Positions 9,455 through 19,279 are shown, counted from the stretch's first letter. The stretch is DNA of 61,201 nucleotides from Nocardioides sp. (GCF_004803405.1 NZ_SSXI01000312.1:1-61201); one strand, 5' to 3'. Numbers and translations: made by a program. The notes: a model not told the origin generated them from the sequence alone.

Positions 9455-9949
9455 TCACCTCGTAGCAGGTTCGGTGGCGGGTTCGGCTCTCGGCTCGGTG
9501 CCGGGCGTTGCTTCGCACTTCGTGCGTAGCAGCCCGTCCGCTGCTGCTGCGACGACGGTCGGCACCGCTGTGGGTCGGTGGGTGGAGGGGTCGACGTACA
9601 CATGCACGAACTGGCCCACCACGTGGGGCTGGTCGTCGGCCAGGGAGAAGACCGCCAGTTGGTAGGTGATGCTTGAGTTGCCGAGGCGCGTGACCGCGAG
9701 TCCGACCTCGAGCGGCTGCGGAAAGCTGGCGGATCGCAGGTAGCGGCAGGAGGTCTCCGCCACGAGGCCGACGGCCTCCAACCCGGTGACGTCGCCGCAC
9801 TGTGCCGAGAGCCATCCGTTGACGGCCGAGTCGAAGTACTCGTAATACACCGCGTTGTTGAGGTGCCCATACTGGTCGTTGTCGTTCCAGCGCGGTGAGA
9901 TCGGGTAGAACGCCGCAAACTGGCCGCGTGCGGGGACGGGCGCCCTCAC
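9455..9949 (-). CDS. Hotdog-fold acyl-CoA thioesterase
   Basis: A 164-residue 4HBT-type thioesterase. The catalytic-helix motif [20 protein letters not shown] (residues about 20-40) is diagnostic, with the Asp and His-Leu-Asn-Asn of the family. The C-terminal 20 residues are a Pro/Glu/Thr-rich tail with no family equivalent. It hydrolyses acyl-CoA thioesters, perhaps releasing a dead-end CoA ester or recycling CoA. It lies 5 bp before the acyl-CoA dehydrogenase start and overlaps the alcohol dehydrogenase stop by 4 bp. Confidence 0.88.
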   Translation of the reverse strand: MRAPVPARGQFAAFYPISPRWNDNDQYGHLNNAVYYEYFDSAVNGWLSAQCGDVTGLEAVGLVAETSCRYLRSASFPQPLEVGLAVTRLGNSSITYQLAVFSLADDQPHVVGQFVHVYVDPSTHRPTAVPTVVAAAADGLLRTKCEATPGTEPRAEPATEPATR

Positions 9950-11091
9950 TGTGAACCGCCGACGCCAGTGCGGCCGGGCCGGATGACCTGTCGTACGGCG
10001 CGTCCAGAGGCCAGCTCATCCATCGCCCGGTTGAGGTCAGCGAGTCCGAGCTCAGCCGAGACCAGCTGATCCACCGGCAGCCGCCCGGCCTTCCAGAGCG
10101 AGATCATCGCGGGTACGTCGACCGCGGGCTGAGCAGTGCCCATGTAGGAGCCGAGCACGCGACGGTTCTCGGCGACGATGCTGAGGGCAGGCAGCTGGAG
10201 GACGGAGTCGGGGTGCGGTAGCCCTGCGGACACCGTTCCCCCGCCTCTTCCGGTAACGGCATAGGCCTGCTCGAAGACCTTCACGGAACCGACGGCCTCA
10301 AACGCCCAGTCGAACTTGCCGGGTGCCACCTCGGACACGAGCGCGTCGAGCTCGCCCGGCGCGCACGCGTGCGTGGCTCCGATGCGCAAGGCCAGGTCGC
10401 GCTTCTCAGGCAGGGGGTCGACCGCGACGACCGGGTAGGCGCCGGCCGCGGCAGCGGACATCACGGCGGCGAGGCCGACTCCGCCTAAGCCGAAGACGAC
10501 GGCCGACTCACCTGGCCGCAGCCCCGCGGTGTGGTTGACGGCTCCGTACCCGGTGAGCATCGCGCATCCGAAGAGAGCTGCGGTCCCGAGCGGCACGTCC
10601 TTGTCGATCACAACGGCTGAGGACCGGTCAACGACGGCGTGCGTGGCGAAGCCGGACACGCCGAGGTGGTGGCGCACCTCACCCGCGGAATCGCGGATCC
10701 GGGTGCCGCCACCGACAAGGTCGCCGGTGCCGTTGGCAGCCATGGCGGTCGTACACAGGGCGGGACGACCGGACATGCAGAATCGGCACGCACCGCAGCT
10801 CGGGACGTACACGAGGACCACATGGTCACCCTCCCCGACGCCGCGGACGCCTTCTCCGACAGCCTCGACGACGCCGGCGGCTTCGTGTCCCAGGAGCATG
10901 GGCAGCGGGCGGGGTCTGTTGCCGTCAATCACAGAGAGATCGGAATGGCACACCCCGGCTGCTTCGATCCGTATCAACAACTCGCCGGGCCGCGGGTCGT
11001 CGAGCTCAAGCTCGACTACGTCGAGTGGTCGGGACTCAGCAAAGGGCGACGCGGCGGGCGACTTCCTCAGTACGGCTCCGTGGATCTTCAC
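9946..11091 (-). CDS. Zinc-dependent alcohol dehydrogenase (MDR superfamily)
   Basis: A 381-residue medium-chain dehydrogenase. Catalytic zinc ligands are in GVCHSD (Cys48, His49) and LGHEAAG (His69-Glu70). The structural zinc site is [15 protein letters not shown] (Cys99, 102, 105, 113). The NAD-binding loop is [12 protein letters not shown]. Size and the full structural zinc site match class-III-like or mycobacterial-type alcohol dehydrogenases. In this cluster it would oxidise a primary or secondary alcohol to the aldehyde or ketone used by the aldehyde dehydrogenase or by the HyuA/HyuB carboxylase. It overlaps the thioesterase gene by 4 bp. Confidence 0.92.
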   Translation of the reverse strand: MKIHGAVLRKSPAASPFAESRPLDVVELELDDPRPGELLIRIEAAGVCHSDLSVIDGNRPRPLPMLLGHEAAGVVEAVGEGVRGVGEGDHVVLVYVPSCGACRFCMSGRPALCTTAMAANGTGDLVGGGTRIRDSAGEVRHHLGVSGFATHAVVDRSSAVVIDKDVPLGTAALFGCAMLTGYGAVNHTAGLRPGESAVVFGLGGVGLAAVMSAAAAGAYPVVAVDPLPEKRDLALRIGATHACAPGELDALVSEVAPGKFDWAFEAVGSVKVFEQAYAVTGRGGGTVSAGLPHPDSVLQLPALSIVAENRRVLGSYMGTAQPAVDVPAMISLWKAGRLPVDQLVSAELGLADLNRAMDELASGRAVRQVIRPGRTGVGGSQ

Positions 11092-11121
11092 AGCAGCTCT
11101 TCCTCGATCTGGTGGTCTGAG

Positions 11122-12702
11122 TCAGACGGACTGGTCGGCGGGAACGCGCTCAGGCACTGTCGCGTAGGTGGCCCTTAGTGCCTTCTTGTCTGGTTTGCCC
11201 ACGGGAGTGAGCGGGAGCTCGTCTACGATTTCGATGCTCTTGGGTGCGTGGACAGCTCCCTTGGCCTCGCGGACGCGTGCCACCAGGCGGGCCCGGTCGA
11301 TCTGGGCTCCCGGTGACGCGACGACCACGGCCTTGACCGCCTCGCCCCATTCAGGGTCGGGCACACCGATCACGGCCGCAGCGGCGACTGCAGGGTCGGC
11401 GATGAGCACGTCCTCCACCTCGCGGGTGTAGACATTGAAGCCGCCGGAGATGATGAAGTCCTTTTTGCGGTCGACGATGGTGATGTACCCGTCTTCGTCC
11501 TGCTTGGCCATGTCCCCGGTGTGCAGCCATCCACCGGCGAGCGTCTCCTCGGTGAGCTCCGGCAGCTTGTGGTAGCGCAGCATCACGCCGGCGCTCCGAA
11601 CGCAGATCTCGCCGACATCGCCCCGCGCCACTGGCTTGCCATCGTCGTCGAGCAGCTCGACCCTGGTGCCCGGGACGGCCCTACCGCAGGAGAGAAGTCG
11701 CTCGGGTCGGTCCAGGTCGTGCTCGCTGGACCAGAGGGCGGTCCCTAGGGCGAGCGACTCGGTCTGGCCGTAGATCTGGGTGAAGACGCGGCCGAGCCGT
11801 TCGTGACCCTCGATCAGGCGGGTGGGCGCCATGGGGGCCGCGCCGTACACGATCCGCTCAAGGGTCGGCATGTCGAGGTCGATGCCGGCGTCGAGCAGGC
11901 GGTAGATCATGGTGGGCACGAGGAAGGACACGGAGCCGCGGTTGCGCTTGACCGTGTCGACGAACTCGTCGGGCCGGAAGCCGTTGAGGGTGACCACGGT
12001 TCCGCCACGGATCAGCGTGGGGGCGAGGAAGTGTGCAGCAGCGTGCGTGATGGGTGCCGCTGCGACGTAGACGGGTTCCAGCGGCAGTTGATAGGCGAGC
12101 GGCGACGCGAGGGTGATGGCCGCTCGAGCACGCTGGCTCTGCACGACGCCCTTGGAACGACCGGTCGTGCCTCCGGTATAGAGGATCTCGACAATGGTGT
12201 TCTCGTCCACGTCCGGGTTGGCGCGTAGCGGTGTGGCGCCCACTGCCTCGGCGAGGACGAGCAAGTCTGGGGCGAACTCGGAGGACCCGATAGCGAGGAG
12301 AGACTCGACTCCCGCGGCGATCAGGTCGCCTGCGACGGAGGCGAAGGACTCGTCGACGACCAACAGCCGGATGTCGGCGTCGGCGCACTCGAACACGTGG
12401 TCCTCGACGGCCGCGCGGGCGTGCATGCCCACTGAGTGCGCGCCGAGGAGCTGTGCGGCGACGGCGACCATCCACGCCTCAGGTCGGTTGGGGGCGAGGA
12501 TGCCGACCGCGTCGCCGGCACGCACGCCCCGATCGTGCATCACCCTCATGAACTGGGCGATCAAGTCGCGCGTCTCGGCGTAGCTGATGTGCCGGTCGTC
12601 GTGAACGAACGCGGTGCGGGAGGGCCACGCGCGGAGAGCCTCAACGACGAGGCTGTTGTGCGTCGAGGAGCTGGCGGCCAGCGTGGCGTCGGGGTGGGTC
12701 AT
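11122..12702 (-). CDS. AMP-dependent acyl-CoA synthetase (class I adenylate-forming enzyme)
   Basis: A 526-residue ANL-superfamily ligase. It has the ATP-binding loop YTGGTTGRSKGV, YGQTE, the hinge region GWLHTGDMAKQDEDGYITIVDRKKDFI, and a C-terminal GKPDKK holding the catalytic lysine. It activates a carboxylic acid to its CoA ester. The most attractive substrate here is the 3-oxo acid made by the HyuA/HyuB proteins, as in acetophenone catabolism, but a general fatty acid is equally allowed by sequence. The ATG at 12702 has GGAGA upstream; a 124-bp gap separates it from the HyuB stop. Confidence 0.9.
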   Translation of the reverse strand: MTHPDATLAASSSTHNSLVVEALRAWPSRTAFVHDDRHISYAETRDLIAQFMRVMHDRGVRAGDAVGILAPNRPEAWMVAVAAQLLGAHSVGMHARAAVEDHVFECADADIRLLVVDESFASVAGDLIAAGVESLLAIGSSEFAPDLLVLAEAVGATPLRANPDVDENTIVEILYTGGTTGRSKGVVQSQRARAAITLASPLAYQLPLEPVYVAAAPITHAAAHFLAPTLIRGGTVVTLNGFRPDEFVDTVKRNRGSVSFLVPTMIYRLLDAGIDLDMPTLERIVYGAAPMAPTRLIEGHERLGRVFTQIYGQTESLALGTALWSSEHDLDRPERLLSCGRAVPGTRVELLDDDGKPVARGDVGEICVRSAGVMLRYHKLPELTEETLAGGWLHTGDMAKQDEDGYITIVDRKKDFIISGGFNVYTREVEDVLIADPAVAAAAVIGVPDPEWGEAVKAVVVASPGAQIDRARLVARVREAKGAVHAPKSIEIVDELPLTPVGKPDKKALRATYATVPERVPADQSV

Positions 12703-12826
12703 GGCTGATCTCCGCTGTTCGGTCGGGTCGGTGGTGCGTGATCGGTGGCTGAGCCTCGGGCGGTCAGGACTCGCCCGGGGTGCCGGCCACCGACGTGGGG
12801 CTGGCACCCCCTCTTCGAGCGGTCGC

Positions 12827-15007
12827 TCAGGTGGTCCTCGCGACGTGGATCGCGGCGTGCAGCAGGGTGCCGCAGCCGGGGCACAGGTGCTCGTCCATGC
12901 GGACCTTCTCGTTCTCCTGGGTGCGCTTTTGCAATCGGACGCCCAGGCCGGAGAGCCGGGCATGTGCGTCGTGGGTGCGGCTGGTGGTGCCCTGGAGCCA
13001 GTCATCACCGAAGCCCAGGCCGCCGTCGCAGGCCGGGCACCTCCATTCGCCGCCGTCGGCGCGGTGCGGGACGAGCGAGTCCTCAATCAGGTCAGGCTGG
13101 GGGTTGACCAGGTCGCGGGGCGTCGTGGCGCCGTTCACCGCCTCCAGGCGCACGGCGCGGATCTCCCCGCGTCGGACCGAGGTTGCCTCCGCGTCGTATC
13201 CGACGTCGCTGTCGTTGAGGACGACACCGTAGATCTGTTCGGCGTGAGCAGCGGTGACGAAGTCGTCCTGCACGTCCTGGACGACCAGGGCCGGGTCTCG
13301 CAGGAGCGGGTCACCGAATCCGCCGCCGCCGCCGAGCCAGGAGTGGAACACATCCTTCCCGTGCAGCAGCACCCCTTGGGCGTTGGGGTCCTGGAGCTCG
13401 GTCGATTCGGCCTGGATGTTCTCCGGTGTCGGGTAGGTACCGCAAGCGATGAGGTCCTTGGCGTTGGTGCCGCGCAGGAACTCGAAGCCGCTGCCCCCGG
13501 CCGGCAGCCCGCCCGCGAAGCCCCACGGCGGTACCGCTGCCGTCGGGCAGAACAGGGTCTCGGCCGCCTCCTCCACGCCCCACGGGACCCAGGCGTAGTC
13601 GAGGCCCATGCCGCCGCGGCTGGCGCCGTGCCCCGAGCTGTCGGTGGCCAGGCGCTTCCACAGGTAGAGCGCCGGGTAGATCATCTCGTTCATCTCGACG
13701 TCTGGGAGCATGTTGCCGATCTGCGTCAGCAGTCCTGCCGCGTCGTGTCCGTCGCGCACGATCTGCGCCCCAGTTCCCATCCCGCCGCCGTCCATGTTGA
13801 ACCAGACGAAGAACTCACCGTTGTCCTCGCGGATGCCCGAGGAGATGCCGCCAGTCCACGAGTCACCCCACTCGCCCTGGGCACGCTGGCGGACGGTCGC
13901 ATTGTCGCTGGTGACGCACGCCTGATTGAGAAGTCGCGTGACCAGACGGGTCGCGCGAACACCGGCTGTGAGGTGCCCGTTGCTGATCGGGGCCGGCACG
14001 ACCGGGTTCACGATGCTGCCCTCGGGGGCGAGGATCTCGAAGGCCGTCATCACGCCCTCGTTGAACGGGACGTCCCATCCCAGGATGGGGACGACGGCGC
14101 TGGCGATGCTGCCGACCAGCGCTCCGTACGAGCAGTTGACAAAGCCGTCGGTCTGGGGGCTGGATCCCTCGAAGTCGAAGGTGATCGAGTCGTCAGCGAC
14201 GGTCATCTTGCATGCAACGCGGTAGAGCACGTCGTCGTGACCGTTGCCCTCGACCCAATCCTCGCTCTCGAAGACGCCGTTGGGGATGTGGCGGATCCGG
14301 TCTCGCAGGAGCTGCTCGGCCAGCTCGAAGCTCAGGGCCGTGTAGCTGGCGAAGGTCTCGTGGCCGAACTCCTCGATCGTCTCCAGGAACCGACGGATGC
14401 CGGTGTTGTTGGCCGCTACCATGCTGCGGACGTCGTTCCAGTGCAGCACTGGGACGCGGACGTTGTTCGCGATGAGCCGCCGCACCGACTCGACAGGCTC
14501 ACCCTGGTCGTAGATCTTCACCCCGGGCGGCAGGCGAAGCGCCTCGCCGAAGCAGTCGGTGGCGGAGGGGGCAAAGCCTCCAGGAGCCATGCCGCCGACG
14601 TCTACAAGGTGGGCCTGGGACTGGGCGAAGCCCACCAGCTCCTTCCCGAGGAAGATCGGCGAGATGACGGTGGTGTCCGGCGGGTGGCTCGACCCGGCGG
14701 TGTGCGGGTCGTTGCTGATGAAGGAGTCTCCGGGCTTGATCTCGTTGGGGCCGACGGTGGCGATCAGGTTCCTGACCGCTACGCCGCCCGAACCGATGTG
14801 CAGCTGCACTGCGTCGGAGTAGGAGTAGATCCGGCCCTCGGCGTCGAAGAGAGCCGTGTTGTAGTCGCGGGCCTCGGTGATCACCGGCGAGCCAGACGAC
14901 CGGATCATCGCGATGCCCATCTCCTCGACGATGTTGTCCAGGCGCATCCGGATGACCTCCAAGGTCACCGGATCGTAGTCGTTGCGCAGCTCTGCGATCG
15001 TGGTCAT
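12827..15007 (-). CDS. HyuB/oxoprolinase-B family carboxylase subunit with C-terminal zinc-ribbon domain
   Basis: A 726-residue protein. Residues 1-about 570 are a hydantoinase B/acetone-carboxylase-alpha-type domain with YDPVTLEVIRMRLDNIVEEM, GDSFISNDPHTAGSSHPPD and a Gly-rich SWLGGGGGFGDP. A separate C-terminal module (about 650-726) carries two CxxC pairs, CPAC (657-660) and CPGC (709-712). It resembles the acetone carboxylase gamma subunit, which binds zinc. In acetone and acetophenone carboxylases such subunits work with HyuA to carboxylate ketones at ATP cost; hydantoinase or oxoprolinase activity is the alternative. It starts 11 bp after the HyuA stop, so the two are translated together. 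Confidence 0.85.
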   Translation of the reverse strand: MTTIAELRNDYDPVTLEVIRMRLDNIVEEMGIAMIRSSGSPVITEARDYNTALFDAEGRIYSYSDAVQLHIGSGGVAVRNLIATVGPNEIKPGDSFISNDPHTAGSSHPPDTTVISPIFLGKELVGFAQSQAHLVDVGGMAPGGFAPSATDCFGEALRLPPGVKIYDQGEPVESVRRLIANNVRVPVLHWNDVRSMVAANNTGIRRFLETIEEFGHETFASYTALSFELAEQLLRDRIRHIPNGVFESEDWVEGNGHDDVLYRVACKMTVADDSITFDFEGSSPQTDGFVNCSYGALVGSIASAVVPILGWDVPFNEGVMTAFEILAPEGSIVNPVVPAPISNGHLTAGVRATRLVTRLLNQACVTSDNATVRQRAQGEWGDSWTGGISSGIREDNGEFFVWFNMDGGGMGTGAQIVRDGHDAAGLLTQIGNMLPDVEMNEMIYPALYLWKRLATDSSGHGASRGGMGLDYAWVPWGVEEAAETLFCPTAAVPPWGFAGGLPAGGSGFEFLRGTNAKDLIACGTYPTPENIQAESTELQDPNAQGVLLHGKDVFHSWLGGGGGFGDPLLRDPALVVQDVQDDFVTAAHAEQIYGVVLNDSDVGYDAEATSVRRGEIRAVRLEAVNGATTPRDLVNPQPDLIEDSLVPHRADGGEWRCPACDGGLGFGDDWLQGTTSRTHDAHARLSGLGVRLQKRTQENEKVRMDEHLCPGCGTLLHAAIHVARTT

Positions 15008-15018
15008 GGCTTGTCCTT

Positions 15019-17094
15019 TCAGGCCTGCAGGCGGCGGGTCGATCGGAGGGAGACGATCACGTCTCCCTCGTCGTTCATGGACGCCTTTGCGCCTTCGGGC
15101 ACGTACACCGTGGTGTCGATCTCCTCGAGGATGCAGGGCCCCTCGGCCTCGCGGACCGCGGCGAACCCGCGGTACACGGTCACCGTGAGCGGCTCTCCGG
15201 TCGCCGGGCTGATGATCTGGCGCTCGTACTGGTCAATCTCCTGCGGGATGGTGACCACCTTGTCGCCGCCGAGCTCGGCGGTGTCCGAGCGTCCCAGTGC
15301 GCGCACTCGGACGTTGATGAGTAGTACCTCGCTCTCGGTCCAGGCGGTGCCCGTGCCGAACTCGGACTCGTAGTCGGAGACGAACTGGCCGCGGAGCTGT
15401 TCCTTCAGCTCTTCGGTGATCCCCTCGTTGGGGAACCGGGAGGTGACCTCGAAGATCTGGCCGGCGAACTTCATGTCGGCTTCGCGGATAAGGTCCTGGC
15501 TCTCCTCGGGGATGCCCTCGGCCTCGAACCAGGCTCGAGCGCGGGCTTCGAGTTCGCTGAACGACGCTTCGAGCTGCTCGGCCGGCTGGTCGAAGGTCCA
15601 CGGGGTGGTGCGCACCTCGGTATAGACCGCATCGGCATGCATCAGCCCCCAGGCGGAGAACACGGCTGCATTGGCCGGGACGACGATCTCCTCGAGCCCA
15701 ACCTCCTGGGCGACCGAGGCAGCGAACAGGCCCATCGCGCCACCGAAGTTGACCATCGTGAAGTCGCGCGGGTCGTGACCGCGGTTGATTGTGATCTTGC
15801 GGACGGCGTTGGCCATCTGGTGCGTCGCGAGGCGGTACATGCCTTGGGCAACTGCCTCGACGCTCAGTCCGAGAGGTTCTGCCACCTTGGCGACTGCCTG
15901 CTTGGTGGCGTCGCCGTCCAGCGGCATGGTGCCGCCGAGATAGTAGTCGGGGTTGATGAGCCCGAGCACCAGGGCTGCGTCGGTCGTGGTGGGCTCGGTG
16001 CCGCCGCGGCCGTAACAGACCGGGCCAGGGTTGCTGCCCGCGCTACGGGGGCCGACGCGGAGCAGCCCGCGACCGTCGATCCAGCCGAGGCTTCCGCCCC
16101 CGGCGCCGATGGACTCGATGTCCACGGCCGTCAGGCTGGTGGGGAACTCGCCGATGCGGGCGCGCGGGAGGATGCGGAGCTCACCGTCGATGATCGCGGC
16201 GGCGTCCAGGCTGGTGCCACCCATGTCGGCGGTGAGGATGCGCTGACGGCCGATCCGCTGGCCGAGGAGGCGGGCTCCGGCGACACCGCCGACAGGCCCG
16301 GAGTTGAACATGTTGATCGGGGCCTTGGCCGTCTCGCGGACCGACAGGAATCCGCCGTGCACCTGCATGATCTGCGGTGCCACCTTCAGGCCGGCGTCGC
16401 GCAGCCGCTGCTCGAGGTTCTCGAAGTGGTTGGCCACGATCGGCTTTACCGCGGCGTCCAGGACTGTCGTCACCATCCGCTCGTACTCGCGATAGACCGG
16501 GGTGAGTTCCGAGGAGAGCGTGAAGGGCAGGTCGGGGTAGCTGGTGCGGATCAGCTCGCCTACGGCCTTCTCGTTCTCGGCGTTCCGGAAGGACCACAAG
16601 AAGCACACCGCGACGGACTCAACGCCTTCGTTCTCTACCAGCTCGGCGAGTGCGGCCTTGACCTCGGCAAGGTCGACGGGCACGAGCTGACGGCCCTGGG
16701 CGTCGACGCGTTCTGAGATCTCGACGATGTGCCGGCGCTCCACCACCGACGGGTAGGGAGCAAGGTCGTGGGGGTCGCGCTCCTCCCCTCGGGCCGAGCG
16801 TGCGATCCGCAGGGTGTCCTTGAACCCGCGAGTGGTGAGAAGGCCGACCCGGGCGAACTTGAGCTGGTCGATGGCGTTCGTGACGATGGTGTTGCCGAGC
16901 ACGAAGCGCTCCACCTCGGCGAAGAAGTCGTCGTTGCTCATTCCCAGGCGGTCCTGGAGCACCTCGAGCGCCCCGAAGATGCCTGCGGTGACGTCTCCGG
17001 TCGACAGCGACTTGCCGCGCACCGATCCGGCACTGCTGACGGCGACGGCATCGGTGAATGTGCCTCCGACGTCGATACCAACGTGAATGGTCAT
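15019..17094 (-). CDS. HyuA/oxoprolinase-A family ATP-dependent subunit
   Basis: A 691-residue protein of the hydantoinase A / acetone-carboxylase-beta family with the ASKHA ATPase fold. The phosphate-1 loop is GIDVGGTFTDAV (residues 5-16), the second is TADMGGTSLDAA, and SIGAGGGSLGWID lies in between. It would phosphorylate the carbonyl substrate or bicarbonate for the partner HyuB protein. The ATG at 17094 has GAGGAGAG upstream; a 24-codon 5' extension runs through a perfect palindrome and is not believed. The 176-bp leader with two palindromes suggests an internal promoter or regulatory site. Confidence 0.9.
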   Translation of the reverse strand: MTIHVGIDVGGTFTDAVAVSSAGSVRGKSLSTGDVTAGIFGALEVLQDRLGMSNDDFFAEVERFVLGNTIVTNAIDQLKFARVGLLTTRGFKDTLRIARSARGEERDPHDLAPYPSVVERRHIVEISERVDAQGRQLVPVDLAEVKAALAELVENEGVESVAVCFLWSFRNAENEKAVGELIRTSYPDLPFTLSSELTPVYREYERMVTTVLDAAVKPIVANHFENLEQRLRDAGLKVAPQIMQVHGGFLSVRETAKAPINMFNSGPVGGVAGARLLGQRIGRQRILTADMGGTSLDAAAIIDGELRILPRARIGEFPTSLTAVDIESIGAGGGSLGWIDGRGLLRVGPRSAGSNPGPVCYGRGGTEPTTTDAALVLGLINPDYYLGGTMPLDGDATKQAVAKVAEPLGLSVEAVAQGMYRLATHQMANAVRKITINRGHDPRDFTMVNFGGAMGLFAASVAQEVGLEEIVVPANAAVFSAWGLMHADAVYTEVRTTPWTFDQPAEQLEASFSELEARARAWFEAEGIPEESQDLIREADMKFAGQIFEVTSRFPNEGITEELKEQLRGQFVSDYESEFGTGTAWTESEVLLINVRVRALGRSDTAELGGDKVVTIPQEIDQYERQIISPATGEPLTVTVYRGFAAVREAEGPCILEEIDTTVYVPEGAKASMNDEGDVIVSLRSTRRLQA

Positions 17095-17107
17095 CGTTCT
17101 CTCCTCG

Positions 17108-17123
17108 GTCCGCACGTGCGGAC
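17108..17123. promoter_or_regulatory. Perfect 16-bp palindrome upstream of hyuA-like gene
   Basis: The sequence gtccgcacgtgcggac is perfectly self-complementary and sits just 5' of the ribosome site of the HyuA-type gene. It could be an operator or an RNA hairpin controlling translation of the carboxylase genes. The binding protein is unknown. Confidence 0.4.
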
Positions 17124-17152
17124 GTGGCGCAGTGGATGTGGCAGTGGAGCCT

Positions 17153-17166
17153 GTGACGGCCGTCAC
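17153..17166. promoter_or_regulatory. Second palindrome upstream of hyuA-like gene
   Basis: A perfect 14-bp palindrome, gtgacggccgtcac, lies 29 bp beyond the first one in the same 176-bp leader. The pair may mark an internal promoter of the carboxylase section. This is inference from symmetry and position only. Confidence 0.35.
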
Positions 17167-17270
17167 CTACAAGTCGAGGCTACGAAGTGGTCTGCGATGC
17201 GCTCAGGTGGTTTATGTGCACTCTCGCGCGCTACGAGGTGTGGGATGTTCACACCAGTCGGGCCGCAGAG

Positions 17271-18056
17271 TCACGGGGTCCAGCGCGGTGCTCGCTTCTC
17301 GAGGAAGGCGGATACGCCCTCCTGGTACTCCGGTGTCCCCGACAGCGCGTAGACGCTCAGCTCCGGCGCCTGACGGGCCCACGCTGCGGCCTCGTTGGCG
17401 GTGATGGCGTCGCGGATCGCCTTCAGTGTGATGCGGGTGGCCTCGGGCGGGTTCTGAGCGATGCGCTGCGCCAGGTCGAGCGCCGTGGACAGTGCCTCGC
17501 CAGCCGGGGCCAGTCGGGTGAGCAGCCCGTGCTGGTGCATCACCTGGGCGGGCACAGAATCGCCGGTGAGAGCCATCTCGGCCGCGACGTGGAAGGGGAG
17601 CCTGAGGGGCAGCCGAGCGAGGCCGCGGGCGGCGGCGACCTGGCCGTTGCGCACCTCGGGCACGCCGAAGTCGGCGTCCTCTGCGGCGACGATCAGGTCG
17701 CAACTGAGGGCGATTTCCAGGCCGCCCGCCAGCGCGAAGCCTTCGATCGCCGCGACCAGGGGCTTGGCCGGTGGTCGATCGACGATGCCAAACCATCCCC
17801 GATCGACGGTGCGGGCGAACTCACCGCGCACGGCCTGACCCATGTCTTGGCCCGCGCAGAAGTATCCGCCGGCGCCGGTGAGGACTCCGGAGCGCAGCTC
17901 GGGGTCATCGTCGAGGGCAGTCAGTGCCTCGTTTAGTTCTTCAGCCATGGACGTGGTCATCGCGTTGCGGCGGCGCGGTCGGTCCAGTGTGATGACCAAG
18001 ACGTGGTCGACGCGGTCGACTAAGACCCGTCCCTGCTCGGCTTCGATGCTGCTCAT
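17271..18056 (-). CDS. Enoyl-CoA hydratase/isomerase family protein
   Basis: A 261-residue crotonase. It has the oxyanion-hole segments GAGGYFCAGQDM (around residue 60) and AIEGFALAGGLEIALSCD (around 105), then AEDADFGVPEVRNG. It hydrates enoyl-CoA to 3-hydroxyacyl-CoA, the step between the acyl-CoA dehydrogenase and the SDR of this cluster. Its ATG overlaps the thiolase stop by 4 bp. Crotonases are functionally diverse, so hydrolase or isomerase activity is not excluded. Confidence 0.9.
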   Translation of the reverse strand: MSSIEAEQGRVLVDRVDHVLVITLDRPRRRNAMTTSMAEELNEALTALDDDPELRSGVLTGAGGYFCAGQDMGQAVRGEFARTVDRGWFGIVDRPPAKPLVAAIEGFALAGGLEIALSCDLIVAAEDADFGVPEVRNGQVAAARGLARLPLRLPFHVAAEMALTGDSVPAQVMHQHGLLTRLAPAGEALSTALDLAQRIAQNPPEATRITLKAIRDAITANEAAAWARQAPELSVYALSGTPEYQEGVSAFLEKRAPRWTP

Positions 18057-19222
18057 GCTCGCTCCAGCACGGTCACTGTGCACACGGCGGCGGTGTACGG
18101 GTCGTCGAGCGTCACGGCGCCGCCCGCGTTCTGAGCGATTGCCAGCTGCGCGTCGGGGACCTGTCGGTCTCCGGCTCGGTTGCGGAGCTGGTCGACGAGC
18201 TCGACCACCTGCGCGGCACCCGTCGCTCCGACCGGGTGGCCGCGGCTGATCAGCCCGCCGCTGGTGTTCACAGGGATCCTGCCGTCGTGGCGCAATTGGC
18301 CGTCGAGCGCCAGCTTCCAAGCCTCCCCCTGGCGGACCACGCCCATCTCTTCCAAGATGACGAGGGCGGCCGGTGCCGCGGCGTCGTGAAGCTCGATGAC
18401 GTCGGCATCGGACGCTTTCCTGCCGGCCTGGTTCAATGCCGCGGCGGTCGTCCGGGTGATGAGCTGGCCGCCCTCGCGGCGCCGACCGGACTGCAGAGCC
18501 GCGCCCGTGATGGCGACAGGATCCCGCCCGGGCTTGTCTCGCGTCACGACGATCGCCGCGGCGCCGTCGCCGATCGGCGAGCACATCAGCAAGGTGAGGG
18601 GGTCAATGATCATCCGTGAGGCCAGGATGGCGTCTGGAGTGTGAGCCTCGCGATACTGCGCGTTCGGGTTCAGGCTGCCGTGGAAGTGCATCGTCGCCGC
18701 AGCATGTGCGAACGCTTCAGTCGTGGCGCCCGTCTCCGCGGCGTAGCGGCGAGCCTCTTGGGCGTAGAGGTCCATGAAGACCGAGTTGCGGTTGGAGGCG
18801 TTGACCACGAGCGGATCGGTGATGTCGATCGCGCGACCGAGCGCGTCGAACGCACGGGCCTTCTCGGGGTGCGACATCTTCTCGGCGCCCACCGCGACAG
18901 CGACGTCGGTGCTGCCGGATGCGACAGCCATCACGGCCAGGTGGAGAGCGCTGGACGAGGAGGCGCAGGCGTTCTCGACGTTCACCATCCGCGCCCCGGC
19001 GAGCTGACCGTCCAGGAGGGCGAGCTGCCCCTGGATCATGGCCTGGCCGCTGATGACCGAGCTCGTCGCGTTGCCGAACGCGACAAAGCCGACGTCCTCG
19101 GGCCGTACCGCCGCGTCCGCTAGGGCGGCGTCGACCGCCTCGCCGGCGAGGTCCTGGAGCGCGGTGTCCGGGAACTTGCCGAAGCGGGTGACAGCGGCTC
19201 CAGCCACGTATGTGGTGTCCAT
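18053..19222 (-). CDS. Thiolase family protein, SCP2/lipid-transfer type
   Basis: A 389-residue thiolase-fold protein. The nucleophile motif is VENACASSSSAL (Cys86), and the C-terminal part has NTSGGLISRGHPVGATG and AIAQNAGG. The central ELHD motif, without the usual following Cys-Phe, and the overall layout match the SCP2-type thiolases used for side-chain or branched acyl-CoA cleavage. It would cleave 3-oxoacyl-CoA to acetyl-CoA or propionyl-CoA plus the shortened acyl-CoA. It is second in the operon after the SDR and is coupled to the enoyl-CoA hydratase. Confidence 0.88.
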   Translation of the reverse strand: MDTTYVAGAAVTRFGKFPDTALQDLAGEAVDAALADAAVRPEDVGFVAFGNATSSVISGQAMIQGQLALLDGQLAGARMVNVENACASSSSALHLAVMAVASGSTDVAVAVGAEKMSHPEKARAFDALGRAIDITDPLVVNASNRNSVFMDLYAQEARRYAAETGATTEAFAHAAATMHFHGSLNPNAQYREAHTPDAILASRMIIDPLTLLMCSPIGDGAAAIVVTRDKPGRDPVAITGAALQSGRRREGGQLITRTTAAALNQAGRKASDADVIELHDAAAPAALVILEEMGVVRQGEAWKLALDGQLRHDGRIPVNTSGGLISRGHPVGATGAAQVVELVDQLRNRAGDRQVPDAQLAIAQNAGGAVTLDDPYTAAVCTVTVLERA

Positions 19223-19279
19223 GATCGACCTTTCGTCGGGTGGGGTGGGCGGCGGTCGCGATTTCGCAGGGTGGGTTCT

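Noticed and set aside
12614..15373. A 919-codon open frame on the plus strand
   Set aside because: It lies antisense to the HyuB-type gene, has Arg/Val/Gly-rich, low-information translation, no ribosome site and no family motif. It is a by-product of the high GC third positions of the real gene.
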